Below are positions 36,758-47,474 of a stretch of 64,000 nt of DNA, piece after piece. Source of the stretch: Ehretia macrophylla. Taxonomy: Eukaryota > Streptophyta > Magnoliopsida > Boraginales > Ehretiaceae. The stretch's first letter is position 1. Each line of letters opens with the position of its first letter. The stretch is from assembly GCA_037974665.1 (NCBI GenBank), contig CM075775.1, forward strand, positions 64,350,644-64,414,643. Reading direction: 5' to 3'. The translations under genes were made by a program, and so were the position numbers. The notes under the pieces are model-generated. The model ran no database searches and was not told the origin of the DNA. It worked only from the letters and a program-made list of their open reading frames with translations.

Positions 36758-36876
36758 GAGTACGATCCTACCAGCACTAATACACCGGATCCCATCAGAA
36801 CTCCGAGGTTAAGCGTGCTTGGGCGAGAGTAGTACTAGGATGGGTGACCCCATGCGAAGTCCTCGTGTTGCACCCC
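36758..36876 (+). rRNA. 5S rRNA gene, copy 50
   Basis: Full length, 7 changes (g2a, g5a, a11c, g25a, a50g, c95a, g98c). Confidence 0.93.
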
Positions 36877-37435
36877 CATTTTCAATTTTTTGTGCTCCGG
36901 TTAGGGTTGCCAAGATACTTTATCCACCACATTTCTATTATCGAAACCCACGGTACCTTGGGCAAGACAACTTCGATTCACGTGGAGGCTGGGCCAGCAA
37001 ACTGAGGGCGTAGGACTTATGACCAGGTCTCCGTCGCTCCGGTGCCCACAACTTTTGATCCGTAAGGAGTTACGTGGTGCACAGCATACAGTTGCAAAGC
37101 TGTCCGAGAGCTCTACGATGGGGGCAGCCACCTTGCTCATTGTGCACCTTTTTGGAGCACAAAATCAAACATTTTCATCAGTTTCGGGCCACTTTTCTTA
37201 TTTAGCTATGTTTTTCCGTCCCGGATAGTACGTTGTGAGCTGTTAAAAGGACGACAACCTTACTCGCGGGACAATAGAGGGCCCAACAATGCATTGATAT
37301 CAAGCCTTGTGAGGATGCTGCATTGTTGAAGTGGATGGGTTGTCATTAAGCCTAATGGGCCTTCTGAATGGGCCATCTCTCAAGGCTGGGACTGTGAACC
37401 GTTAACACATAAAGGAATTGTGCCCTCAACATGAC

Positions 37436-37554
37436 GGGTGCGATCTTACCAGCACTAATACACCGGATCCCATCAGAACTCGGAAGTCAAGCGTACTTGG
37501 GCGAGAGTAGTACTAAGACGGGTGACCCCCTGGGAAGTCCCCTTGTTGCACCCC
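37436..37554 (+). rRNA. 5S rRNA gene, copy 51 (diverged)
   Basis: Full length, 9 changes (a11t, g25a, c47g, t53c, g60a, g81a, t84c, t106c, g108t). Confidence 0.92.
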
Positions 37555-38112
37555 CCATTTCAATTTTTTTTGCTCCGGTTAGGGTTGCCATGATACTTTA
37601 TCCACCACATTTCTGTTATCAAATCCCACGGCACCTTGGACATGACAACTTCGTTTCACGTGGCGGTTGGGCCAGCAAACCGAGGGCGAAGGCCTTTTGA
37701 CCAGGTCTCCGTCGCTCCGGTGCCCATAACTTTTGATTCGTAAGGAGTTACGCATCGCACAGCATACCGTTGTAAAGCTCTCCAAGAGCTCTACGACAAG
37801 GGTAGCTAGCTTGCTCGTTGTACCCTTTTTGGAGGCCAAAATTGAACGTTTTCATCAATTTCGGGCCATTTTTCAATTTTTACTCTATTTTTCCGTCCCG
37901 CATCGTACGTCGTGAGCAGTTAAAAGGACGACAACCTTACTCGCGGGACATTAGAGGGCCCCACAACATGTCGATATCAAGTCTTGCGAGGATGCGGCAT
38001 TGTTGAAGCGGATGGGTTGTTGTTAAGCCCATTGGGCCTTCTGAATGGGCCATCTCTCTAGGTTGGGACAGTGAACTGTTAACACATAAATGAATTGTGC
38101 CCTCAACATGAC

Positions 38113-38231
38113 TGGTGCGATCATACCAGCACTAATGCACCGTATCCCATCAGAACTCCGAAGTTAAGCGTTCTTGGGCGAGAGTAGTACTAGGATGGGC
38201 GACCCCCTGGGAAGTCCCCGTGTTGCATCCC
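38113..38231 (+). rRNA. 5S rRNA gene, copy 52
   Basis: Full length, 6 changes (g1t, g31t, g60t, t88c, t106c, c116t). The first base is T, so the normal purine start is lost. Confidence 0.93.
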
Positions 38232-38788
38232 CCTTTTCAATTTTTTTTGCTCCGGTTAGGGTTGCCAACATACTTTATCCACCACATTTCTATTATCGAA
38301 TCCCACGGCACCTTGGGCAAGACAACTTCGCTTCACGTGGGGGCTGGGCCAGCAAACCGAGGGTGTAGGGCTTGTGACTAGGTCTCCATCGCTCAGGTGC
38401 CTATAACTTTGGATCCATAAGGAGTTACGCGGCACACAGCATACCGTTGCAAAGCACTCCAAGAGCTCTACGACGCGGGCAGCTAGCTCGCTCGCTGTGC
38501 CCTTTTTGGAGCCCAAAATCGAACGTTTTCATCAGTTTCGGGCCACTTTTCTATGTTTGCTCTATTTTTCCGTCCCGGATCATACGCGTGAGCTGTTAAA
38601 AGGACGACAACCTAACTTGTGGGATATTAAAGGGCCCTACAACGCGTCGATATCATGTCTTGCGAGGATGCTACGTTATTGAAGCAGATGGGTTGTCGTT
38701 AAGCCCATTGGCACTTGTGAATGAGCCATCTCTCTAGGCTGGGACTGTGAACCGTTAACACATAATGGAATTGTGCCCTCAACATGAC

Positions 38789-38907
38789 GTGTGCGATCAT
38801 ACCAGCACTAATGCACCAGATCCCATCAGAACTCCGAAGTTAAGCGTGCTTGGGTGAGAGTAGTACTAGGATGGGTGACCCCATGGGAAGTCCTCGTGTT
38901 GCACCCC
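38789..38907 (+). rRNA. 5S rRNA gene, copy 53
   Basis: Full length, 4 changes (g2t, g30a, c67t, c95a). Confidence 0.95.
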
Positions 38908-39466
38908 CCTTTTCACTTTTTTTTACTCCGGTGAGGGTTGCCAAGAAACTTTATCCACCACATTTCTATTATCGAGTCCCACGGCACCTTGGGCAAGACA
39001 ACTTCGCTTCACGTGGAGGCTGGGCCAGCAAACTGAGGGCGTAGGGCTTGTGACCAGGTCTCCTTTGCTCCGATGCCCATAACTTTTGATCCGTAAGGAG
39101 TTACGTGGCGCAGAGCATACCGTTACAGAGCTCTCCGAGTGCTCTAAGACGGGGGTAGCCAACTTGCTAGTTGTGCCCATTTTTGGAGCCCAAAGTTGAA
39201 CGTTTTCATCAGTTTCGGGCCACTTTTCTTACTTAGTTATGTTTTTCTATCTCGGATCGTACGTCGTGAGCTGTAAAAAGGACGACAACCTTATTCGATG
39301 GACATTAGAGGGCCCTACAATGCATCGATATCACGTCTTGCGAGGATGCTTCGTTGTTGAAGCTGATGGGTTGTTGTTAAGCCCAATGGGCCTTCTGAAT
39401 GGGCCATCTCTCTAGGCTGGGACTGTGAACCGTTAGCACATAAAGGAATTGTGCCCTCAACATGAT

Positions 39467-39585
39467 GTGTACGATCATACCAGCACTAATGCACCGGATC
39501 CCATCAGAACTCCGAAGTTAAGCGTGCTTGGGTGAGAGTAGTACTAAGATGGGTGACCCCCTAAGAAGTCCTCGTGTTGCATGCC
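39467..39585 (+). rRNA. 5S rRNA gene, copy 54 (diverged)
   Basis: Full length, 8 changes (g2t, g5a, c67t, g81a, g97a, g98a, c116t, c117g). It shares g2t and c67t with copy 53. Confidence 0.92.
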
Positions 39586-40144
39586 CCTTTTCAAATTTTT
39601 TTGCTCCGGTTACGGTTGCCAAGATACTTTATCCACCACATTTCTATTATCAAATCCCACGGTACCTTGGGCAAGACAACATCGCTTCACGTGGAGGCTG
39701 GGCCAGCAAACTGAGGGCGTAGGGCTTGTGACCAGGTCTCCGTTGCTCCAGTGTCCTTAACTTTTGATCTGTAATGAGTTACGTGGCGCACAACATACCG
39801 TTGCAAAGCTATCCGAGCGCTCTACAACGGGCGTGTCCACCTTGGTCGCTGTGCCGGTTTTTGGAGCCCAAAATCATACATTTTCATTAGTTTCGGGCCA
39901 CTTTTCTAATTTAGCTCTATTTTTCCATCACGGATCGTACGTCGTGAGCTGTTAAAAGGACAACAATCATGCTCGCGGGATATTAGAGGGCCCTACAACG
40001 CATCGTTATCACGTCTTGCGAGAATGCTGCGTTGTTGAAGCGGATGGGTTGTCGTTAAGCCCATTGGGCCTTTTGAAAGGGCCATCTCTCTAGGCTGGGA
40101 CTGTGAACCGTTAACACATAAAGGAATTGTGCCCCCAACTTGAC

Positions 40145-40263
40145 GGGGGCGATCATACAGGTACTAATGCACCGGATCCCATCAGAACTTCGTAGTTAAG
40201 CGTGCTTGGGCGGGAGTAGTACTAGAATGGGTGACTCCCTGGGAAGTCCTTGTGTTGCACCCC
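40145..40263 (+). rRNA. 5S rRNA gene, copy 55 (diverged)
   Basis: Full length, 10 changes (t4g, c15a, a16g, c18t, c46t, a49t, a69g, g82a, c92t, c107t). Confidence 0.91.
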
Positions 40264-40821
40264 CCTTTTCAATTTTTTTTACTCCGGTTAGGGTTGCCAA
40301 GGTACTTTATCCACCACATTTCTATTATCGAACCCCATGGCACCTTGGGCAAGACAACTTCACTTCACATGGAGGCTGGGCCTGCAAACCGAGGGCGTAG
40401 GGCTTGTGACTAGGTCTCCGTCGCTCCGGTGGCCATAACTTTTGATCCGTAAGGAGTTACGCGGCGCACAGCATACCGTTGCAAAGCTCTCCAAGATGTC
40501 TACGACAGGGGCAGCAAGCTTGCTCACTGTGCCCTTTTTGGAGCCCAAAATCGAACGTTTTCATCAGTTTCAGGCCACTTTTCTATGTTTGCTCTGTTTT
40601 TCCGTCCCGGATCGTACGTCGTGAGCTGTTAAAAGGATGACAACCTTACTCGTGGGACATTAAAGGGCCCTACAATGCGTCGATTTCAGGTCTAGCGAGG
40701 TTGCAACGTTGTTGAAGCGAATGGGTTGTCATTAAACCCATTGGGCCTTCTGAATGAGCCATCTCTCTAGGCTGGGACTGTGAACCGTTAACATATAAAA
40801 GAATTGTGCCCTCAACATGAC

Positions 40822-40940
40822 GGGTGCGCTCATACCAGCATTAATGCACCGGATCCCATCAGAACTCCGAAGTTAAGCATGCTTGGGTGAGAGTAGTGTT
40901 AGGATGGGTGACCCCATGGGAAGTCCTCGTGTTGCACACC
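40822..40940 (+). rRNA. 5S rRNA gene, copy 56 (diverged)
   Basis: Full length, 8 changes (a8c, c20t, g58a, c67t, a77g, c78t, c95a, c117a). c67t and c95a are shared with copy 53. Confidence 0.92.
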
Positions 40941-41499
40941 CCTTTCCAATTTTTTTTGCTCCGGTTAGGTTTGCCAAGAAACTTTATCCACCACATTACT
41001 ATTATCGAATCCCACAGCACCTTGGGCAAGACAACTTCGCTTCACGTGGAGGCTGGGCAAGCAAACCGAGGGTGTAGGGCTTGTGACCAGGTCTCCGTTG
41101 CTCCGGTGCCCATAACTTTTGATATGTAAGGAGTTACGCGGCGCATAGAATACCGTTGCAAAGCTCTCCGAGAGCTCTAAGACGGGGGCAGCCAGCTTGC
41201 TCACTGTGCCCATTTTTGGAGTCCAAAATCGAATGTTTTCATCAGTTTCAGGCCACTTTTCTTATTTAGTTCTGTTTTTCCATCACGGATCGTACATCAT
41301 GAGCTGTTAAAAGGACGACAACCTTACTCGATGGACATTAGAGGGCCCTACAACGCGTCGATATCACGTCTTCCTAGGATGCTGTATTGTTGAAGCTGAT
41401 GGGTTGTCGTTAAGCCCATTTGGCCTTCTGAATGGGCCATCTCTCTAGGCTGGGACTGTGAACCGTTAGCACATAAAGGAATTGTTCCCTCAACATAAC

Positions 41500-41618
41500 G
41501 AGTGTGATCATACCAGCACTAATGCATCGGATCCCATCAGAACTCCGAAGTTAAGCGTGCTTGGGCGAGAGTAGTACTAGGATGGGTGACCCCCTAGGAA
41601 GTCCTCGTGTTGCACCCC
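41500..41618 (+). rRNA. 5S rRNA gene, copy 57
   Basis: Full length, 4 changes (g2a, c6t, c28t, g97a); the A-box is intact. Confidence 0.95.
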
Positions 41619-42176
41619 CCTTTTCAATTTTTTTTGCTCTGGTTAGGGTTGCCAAAATACTTTATCCACCACATTTCTATTATCAAATCCCACGGTACCT
41701 TGGGCAAGACAATTTCGCTTCACGTACAGGCTGGGCCAGCAAACTGAAGGCATAGGGCTTGTGGCCAGGTCTCCGTCACTCCGGTGCCCATAACTTTTGA
41801 TCCGTAAGGAGTTACGCGGCGCAAAGCATACAGTTTCAAAGTTGTCCGACAGCTCTACGACGTGGGCAGCCACCTTGGTCGCTTTACCCATTTTTGGAGA
41901 CCAAAATCAAATATTTTAATAAGTTTCGGGCCACTTTCTTATTTAGCTCTATTTTTCCGTCCCAGATCGTACGTCATGAGCGGTTAAAAGGATGACAACC
42001 TTACTTGCGGGACATTAGGGGGCCCTACAATGCGTATTTATCACGTCTTGTGAGGATGCTGCGTTGTTGAAGCGGATGGGTTGTCGTTAGGCCCATTGGG
42101 CTTTTTGAATGGGCCATCTCTCTAGGCTGGGACTGTGAACCGTTAACACATAAAGGAATTGTGCCCTCAACATGAC

Positions 42177-42295
42177 GGGTACGGTCATACCAGTACTAAT
42201 GCACCGGATCCCATCAGAACTCCGAAGTTAAGCGTGCTTGGGCGAGAGTAGTACTAGGATGGGTGACCCCCTGGGAAGTCCTCGTGTTGCACCCC
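42177..42295 (+). rRNA. 5S rRNA gene, copy 58
   Basis: Full length, 3 changes, all in the first 18 bases (g5a, a8g, c18t). The whole internal promoter matches the majority, making this a good candidate for activity. Confidence 0.96.
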
Positions 42296-42839
42296 CCTTT
42301 TCAATTTTTTTTGCTCCGGTTAGGGTTGCCAAGATACTTTATCTACCACATTTCTATTATCGAACACCATGGCACCTTGGGCAAGACAACTTTGCTTCAC
42401 GTGGAGGCTGGGCCAGCAAACCGAGGGCGTATGGCTTGTGACCAAGTCTCCGTCGCTGCGGTGCCCATAACTTTTGACACATAAGGAGTTACACGGTGCA
42501 GATCATATCGTTGCAAAGCTCTCCGAGAGCTCTACGACAGGGGCAGCAAGCTTGCTCGCTGTGCCTTTTTTTGTGCCAAAAAATGAACGTTGTCTTCAGT
42601 TTTGGGCCACTTATCTTCTATTGCTCTATTTTTCCGTTTCGAATCGTACGTCGTGAGCTGTTAAAAGGACGACAACCTTAGTTGCGGGACATTACAGGGC
42701 CCTACAACACGTTGATGTCACGTCTTGGGAGGATGCTATGTTGTTGAAGCGGATGGGTTGTCGTTAAGCCCATTGGGCCTTTTGAATGGGCCATCTCTCT
42801 AGGCTGGGACTGTGAACCGTTAACACATAAAGGAATTGT

Positions 42840-42860
42840 AGAAGCAGATGGGTTGTCGTT
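42840..42860 (+). other. Displaced 5S spacer fragment at the left junction
   Basis: 21 bp (GAAGCAGATGGGTTGTCGTT core) that normally lies about 100 bp upstream of a 5S gene, here inserted between the spacer text ending GGAATTGT and the truncated LTR. It implies two joins within about 20 bp, typical of repair with template switching rather than of clean transposition. Confidence 0.8.
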
Positions 42861-43043
42861 AATTATAAAAGCTTGGTTTAGTATAATGTGGCTATTTTGA
42901 GGATTTACAGGTTTGAAAAATATCCGCGGTACAGAGGAAATTCTGTCCGTTTTTCCCTAAAATTTTGTGACCGAGTTTGGTATTGGGTTGTGATTAGTAT
43001 GGCTATTAAAGCCTCCGGTCTCGTGTGGGATTGGGGCGTTACA
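42861..43043 (+). repeat. Truncated left LTR (3' end only)
   Basis: 183 bp matching 46281-46463 and 49701-49883, differing from the middle copy by roughly 7 percent by eye, more than the two complete LTRs differ here. Confidence 0.9.
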
Positions 43044-43045
43044 GG

Positions 43046-43059
43046 TGGTATCAGAACTT
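43046..43059 (+). other. Primer-binding site, first core
   Basis: TGGTATCAGAACTT two bases after the LTR end; the methionine initiator tRNA class of site. Confidence 0.88.
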
Positions 43060-44041
43060 AGCAGCTCACAGCCGGGATAGGGTCCTCGGCCTAGCGGGTA
43101 GCGACCCTCGAGTGCATGCATGCAAAGTGTATTTTGAATAGGAACGTGCTCGTATGTAAACCTTGTGTGTGTGCTTGTACGAAAATGTGTACTTATGTGC
43201 CTTATTGTGTTAACCTGATGAATTTGCAATACGTGCAAATGTGTGATTTTGTGTAGACCTATGTGACCTATTTGTGTAGTAATGAGAAATATGTGAGATG
43301 TGTATTATGTGATCATGAGTGCACTTATGTGGTGTATAGGTGCAATATGTGAAGGTTACGTGACATGAGCATTTGATATGATTAATTGTGTATTTAATTG
43401 ATTCATTAAGTATTTACTTACTTTAGTTATTTGTAATAATGTGCATTAAGAATTTATTTTAAATAGAATCAACTACATACACGCATTACCCTTCGAAATG
43501 GTAAGTAATTTCCTCCCCCTAAAAGAGTAGATTAGTAGCGGACCTTGTAAGAGGTGGACCAATAGATGAAGAATAGTTGATCAGTAGTTTATGATGATCA
43601 GTGGATAATATTCAATACTCGGAGCTTGATATTTAATAATCGGCTACTGGTATCTTTCTCGGTATTTTCCTCTGAAATTCTTGTTGGAGCTCCTGTTGGC
43701 ATTTTCCTTGGATTTCTTCCTCGGTAATCTTATTCGGAATTCTAAATTGGATTTCTTAATTAAAGCCTTTATTTGGCATTCATAGTTGGGATTCCATTCT
43801 TCTATGGTATTCATGCCGGCGGGATTCTTATTTGGATTTCGAAGTAGCATCTTTATTGGAGCCTTTATTTGGCCTTATTAAGTGAGGTTCGCAGACAGTA
43901 CTACTGGGATTTCTTAATGAGCTTCCACGAGAATTTGTATATGGCATTCTTGCTTAGCAACTGATGACAAATAATCAGAGTTGTTTTTCAGTTGATGCGA
44001 AGTTCTCTTGTGAAGAAGAATTGCGTGGACACAAATTGTTT

Positions 44042-44054
44042 AAGGGGGAGAAGA
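44042..44054 (+). other. Polypurine tract, first core
   Basis: AAGGGGGAGAAGA directly before the LTR start TGTGGCGCCC; the plus-strand DNA primer site. Confidence 0.85.
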
Positions 44055-46463
44055 TGTGGCGCCCGAGATTTTAGCCATACAATCATTTACTGTTGCATCT
44101 ATTGTTTGCGCATTTCCTTTTGTGCTTTATTAACTGTCTTCTTTAGCTACCATTCATCCCGTTTTCAAACTATATTCTATTAGTGAATTAGCATTTTTAT
44201 TAAATCACATTAATTGTTAGAGGAGTGGGAAAAATGTGCAATTGAGCTAGAGGCGATAGGAGAGCTCGTTTAGAAAATGTTTTTAGTAGTTAAGTGAATA
44301 GTGTTACGTAACAAACTTAGAGATTTAAATAACTAACATTACTTTTCACCTTAGGCTCATTTTTAAGTTAATAACGCGCATTCTAGTGACCTTTTAAATA
44401 CCTAAACTTGACCCCACCTCAACTTAGCCTTATATAATTCACCTAAGCTAATTAAAACACACACAAAAAAGAGAAGAAATGTGCAGGAATTACTGTAGCA
44501 GGGCCGAAAATACCAAAGGAGAAGGAAAAAGGTGATTTTGCTCTTCAACTCTTCAAGCCAAGCCAATCCAAGCCTAAAGCTAGTAGTTTAGGGTGTGTGC
44601 AAGCTTCCTAGGTGCTCCTACGCGCATTGGTGAGGGATTTCATGGCTTATTTTTGCATTTTAGAATAGTTGCTATTTTCTTGATTTGTTAGAAATGATGG
44701 TAAATGCTATTGCAAGGATCAAATAAGCTTATATATGTTGTGTACATGTAGTAGAGACCATATTTATGCTATTGTTTCATGTATTAAATGGTAGAAATCG
44801 ATAGTTAATTCGTAGGAGTGAATAGTGATGGAAATTCTAGGGTTTTGTGTAATCGTGCATTTTAACTTGATTCAATGCTTCTAATAGATGCCTTAGGTGT
44901 TAATGAAGGTAGTCTAATAGCCCCGTGCACTTGAATTGCTCTAAAATCGCATAAAACGTAAAATAGTCAACTTTAATAAAGGGATTTCGGGGTTAGGATG
45001 AATCCGGGTGGATTCGGGCTTTACTTTTGGTATCCTAAGGCTACCTAGGTGCTATAGAACTTTTGCTCACCCATGTTTGAAGCCCGGATGAGGTACGTGT
45101 AGTTTAAAGCTATAAGAGGGAATTTGGGGCTTTCGGGGTAATTGCGGGTAATTGGGCTTAATTGTGGGTTGAAAGGGTACCTTAGGGGTTAATTAGAGGA
45201 TTGATGTAGCTTCCCCTCGAATGTGAATCATTAATGTGAGTTTGGAAGAGAAATTGTTTGAATAACAAAGGGGTTTAGGTGCGATTTCGGTTGTTTTGCG
45301 CTTCTAAGACCTTGGCACAATTTCTTGGGTGTTTAAATGTGACTTCAAGTTGTTTTAGAGCTTTTGGCATGATTCTATGCTTGTCTTGTATATGCTCCTT
45401 TGTAAAATTGCTTATTCGCTCTTATAATTGTTTCTATTCTTACTGCATTGAGGTCAACCTACTTTGTTGATCCTCCTACGTGTTATTGCTTATCTTATTG
45501 ATATTAACTTTCCATTGTAAAGTACATTGCAAAGTGGTTGCGCAACCACAGTGTTAGGGGCGAATGTGTTGAATATCGGCTGGGCGGCAGAGGGCTTGGC
45601 AGTGGATATTCAAACTCCGTGCTCTATTCCCTCACTCGCCTGGTCCGGAGATTGCCAGGGGGTGTTGGGTCATAGGATTATCGGGGTACATCCGGAGTAC
45701 ACCCACTGGAGTGTTTGGGATTATGCCGGCTTATCGTGCTCATGATCGTGGTTCGTGGAACGTGTTCGTGAATTGAAGATTTGGTGTTAGGGTTAAGTGA
45801 AATGTATCCTTTTATTGTGTGGTTACTAGAGCTTGTTATTTTTGAATGATTAACTGCTTTATTGTCCAATTGATTTACTTGTTGCATTGCACGCCTCGGG
45901 AGACTTTATCCCTCACTGGGCAACAGTGGTTGCTCATACCTCTTATATATGTTTCAGGAAGTGCTGAGGGTGAACCCCAACTTGTTGAGGTGCTAGTGGA
46001 AAAGGAAGAAGTTCAGGCTGAGCCTTTGCCCTAGTTGTTGTGTGTTTGTTGTCTAAGGTGGATTTGCCTTCCTGTTGTTACATGGTGTACTTGTATTGCT
46101 ATAGCATTATCTATTTTGTGGCCTTACGGCTATGTATATTCTTGTAGTTGCAAGTTGAAAGTTGTTGGTTGTAATGTTAGCTTTGAGATATTATGGCTTG
46201 TAATAACTTATAATTCTCCTTTTAGTTCTTGCATGCTTGGGGGTTAGTTAGAAGGTTGGTTGAGTTTCCCTTTGAATTTAAATTATAAAAGCTTGTTTTA
46301 GTATATTGTGGCTATTTTGAGCATTTACAGGTTTGAAAAATGTCCGCGGTACAGAGGAAACTCTGTCCGATTTTCCCTAAAATTTTGTGACCGGGTTTGA
46401 TATTGGGTTGTGATTAGCATGGCTATTAGAGCCTCCGGTCTCATGAGGGATTGGGGCGTTACA
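44055..46463 (+). repeat. Complete LTR, middle copy
   Basis: 2409 bp from TGTGGCGCCC to GGGGCGTTACA. A TATATAA box at 44431-44437 is a plausible start of the LTR promoter. The block 45450-45705 is shared with the solo LTR at 17042-17275. Confidence 0.9.
44431..44437 (+). promoter_or_regulatory. Putative TATA box of the LTR promoter
   Basis: TATATAA, repeated at 47851-47857 in the other complete LTR. Plausible from position and sequence only. Confidence 0.5.
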
Positions 46464-47474
46464 GGTGGTATCAGAGCTTAGCAGCTCATAGCCGGGAGAG
46501 GGTCCTCGGCCTGGCGGGTAGCGACCCTCGAGTGCATGCATGCGAAGTGTGTTTTGAATAGGAACATGCTTGTATGTAAACCTTGTTTGTGTTCTTGTAC
46601 GAAAATGTGTACTTATGTGCCTTATTGTGTTAACCTGATGAATTTGCAATACGTGCAAATGTGTGATTTTGTGTAGACCTATGTGACCTATTTGTGTAGT
46701 AATGAGAAATATGTGAGATGTGTATTGTGTGATCATGAGTGCACTTATGTGGTGTATAGGTGCAATATGTGAAGGTTATGTGACATGAGCATTTGATATG
46801 ATTAATTGTGTATTTAATTGATTCATTAAGTATTTACTTAGTTTAGTTATTTGTAATAATGTGCATTAAGAATTTATTTTAAATAGAATCAACTACATAC
46901 ACGCATTACCCTTCGAAATGGTAAGTAATTTCCTCCCCCTGAGAGAGTCGACTAGTAGCGGACCTTCTAAGAGGTGGACCAATAGATGAAAAATTGTTGA
47001 TCAGTAGTTTATGATGATTAGTGGATAATATTCATTACTCGGACCTTGATATTTAATAATCGGCTACTGGTATCTTTTTCGGTATTTTCCTCTGGAATTC
47101 TTGTTGGAGCTCTTGTTGGCATTTTCCATGGATTTCTTCCACGGTAATCTTATTTGGAATTCTAAATTGGATTTCTTAATTAAAGCCTTTATTTGGCATT
47201 CATAGATGGGATTCCATTCTTCTATGGTATTCATGCCAACGGGATTCTTATTTGGATTTCGAAGTAGCATCTTTATTGGAGCCTTTATTTGGCCTTATTA
47301 AGTGAGGTTCGCAGACAATACTACTGTGATTTCTTAATGAGCTTCCACGAAAATTCGTATATGGTATTCTTGCTGAGCAACTGATGACGAATAATCGGAG
47401 TTGGTTTTTAGTTGATGCGGAGTTCTCTTGTGAAGAAGAATTACGTGGACACAATTTGTTTAAGGGGGAGAGGA
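46464..47474 (+). repeat. Internal core, second copy (non-coding)
   Basis: 1011 bp, same layout as the first core, with primer-binding site TGGTATCAGAGCTT at 46466-46479 and polypurine tract at 47462-47474. Confidence 0.87.

Larger units (their letters stand above)
34142..42860 (+). repeat. 5S rDNA tandem array, segment 3 (copies 47-58)
   Basis: Very regular 676-678-bp units. The segment starts with the tail of the split copy 46 and ends in the promoter region of what would have been the next gene: at 42839 the spacer text GGAATTGT is cut and followed by 21 bp of displaced spacer sequence. Confidence 0.97.
43044..44054 (+). repeat. Internal core, first copy (non-coding)
   Basis: 1011 bp from primer-binding site to polypurine tract. 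The left part (43130-43380) is rich in TATGTG-like words; the right part (43640-43960) carries loose repeats of the type TTTGG-ATTC. No conserved protein domain is visible on either strand. Confidence 0.85.

Noticed and set aside
43644-43850. Minus strand reading frame of 68 codons in the LTR element core, repeated at 47064-47270
   Set aside because: No recognisable domain, opposite to the element's direction, and it overlaps the loose TTTGG-ATTC word repeats that explain its composition.
45527-45745. Reading frame of 72 codons in the LTR, repeated at 48947-49165
   Set aside because: It lies over the block conserved between LTR families, but the homologous block in the solo LTR has different spacing, so the conservation is not in a shared reading frame.
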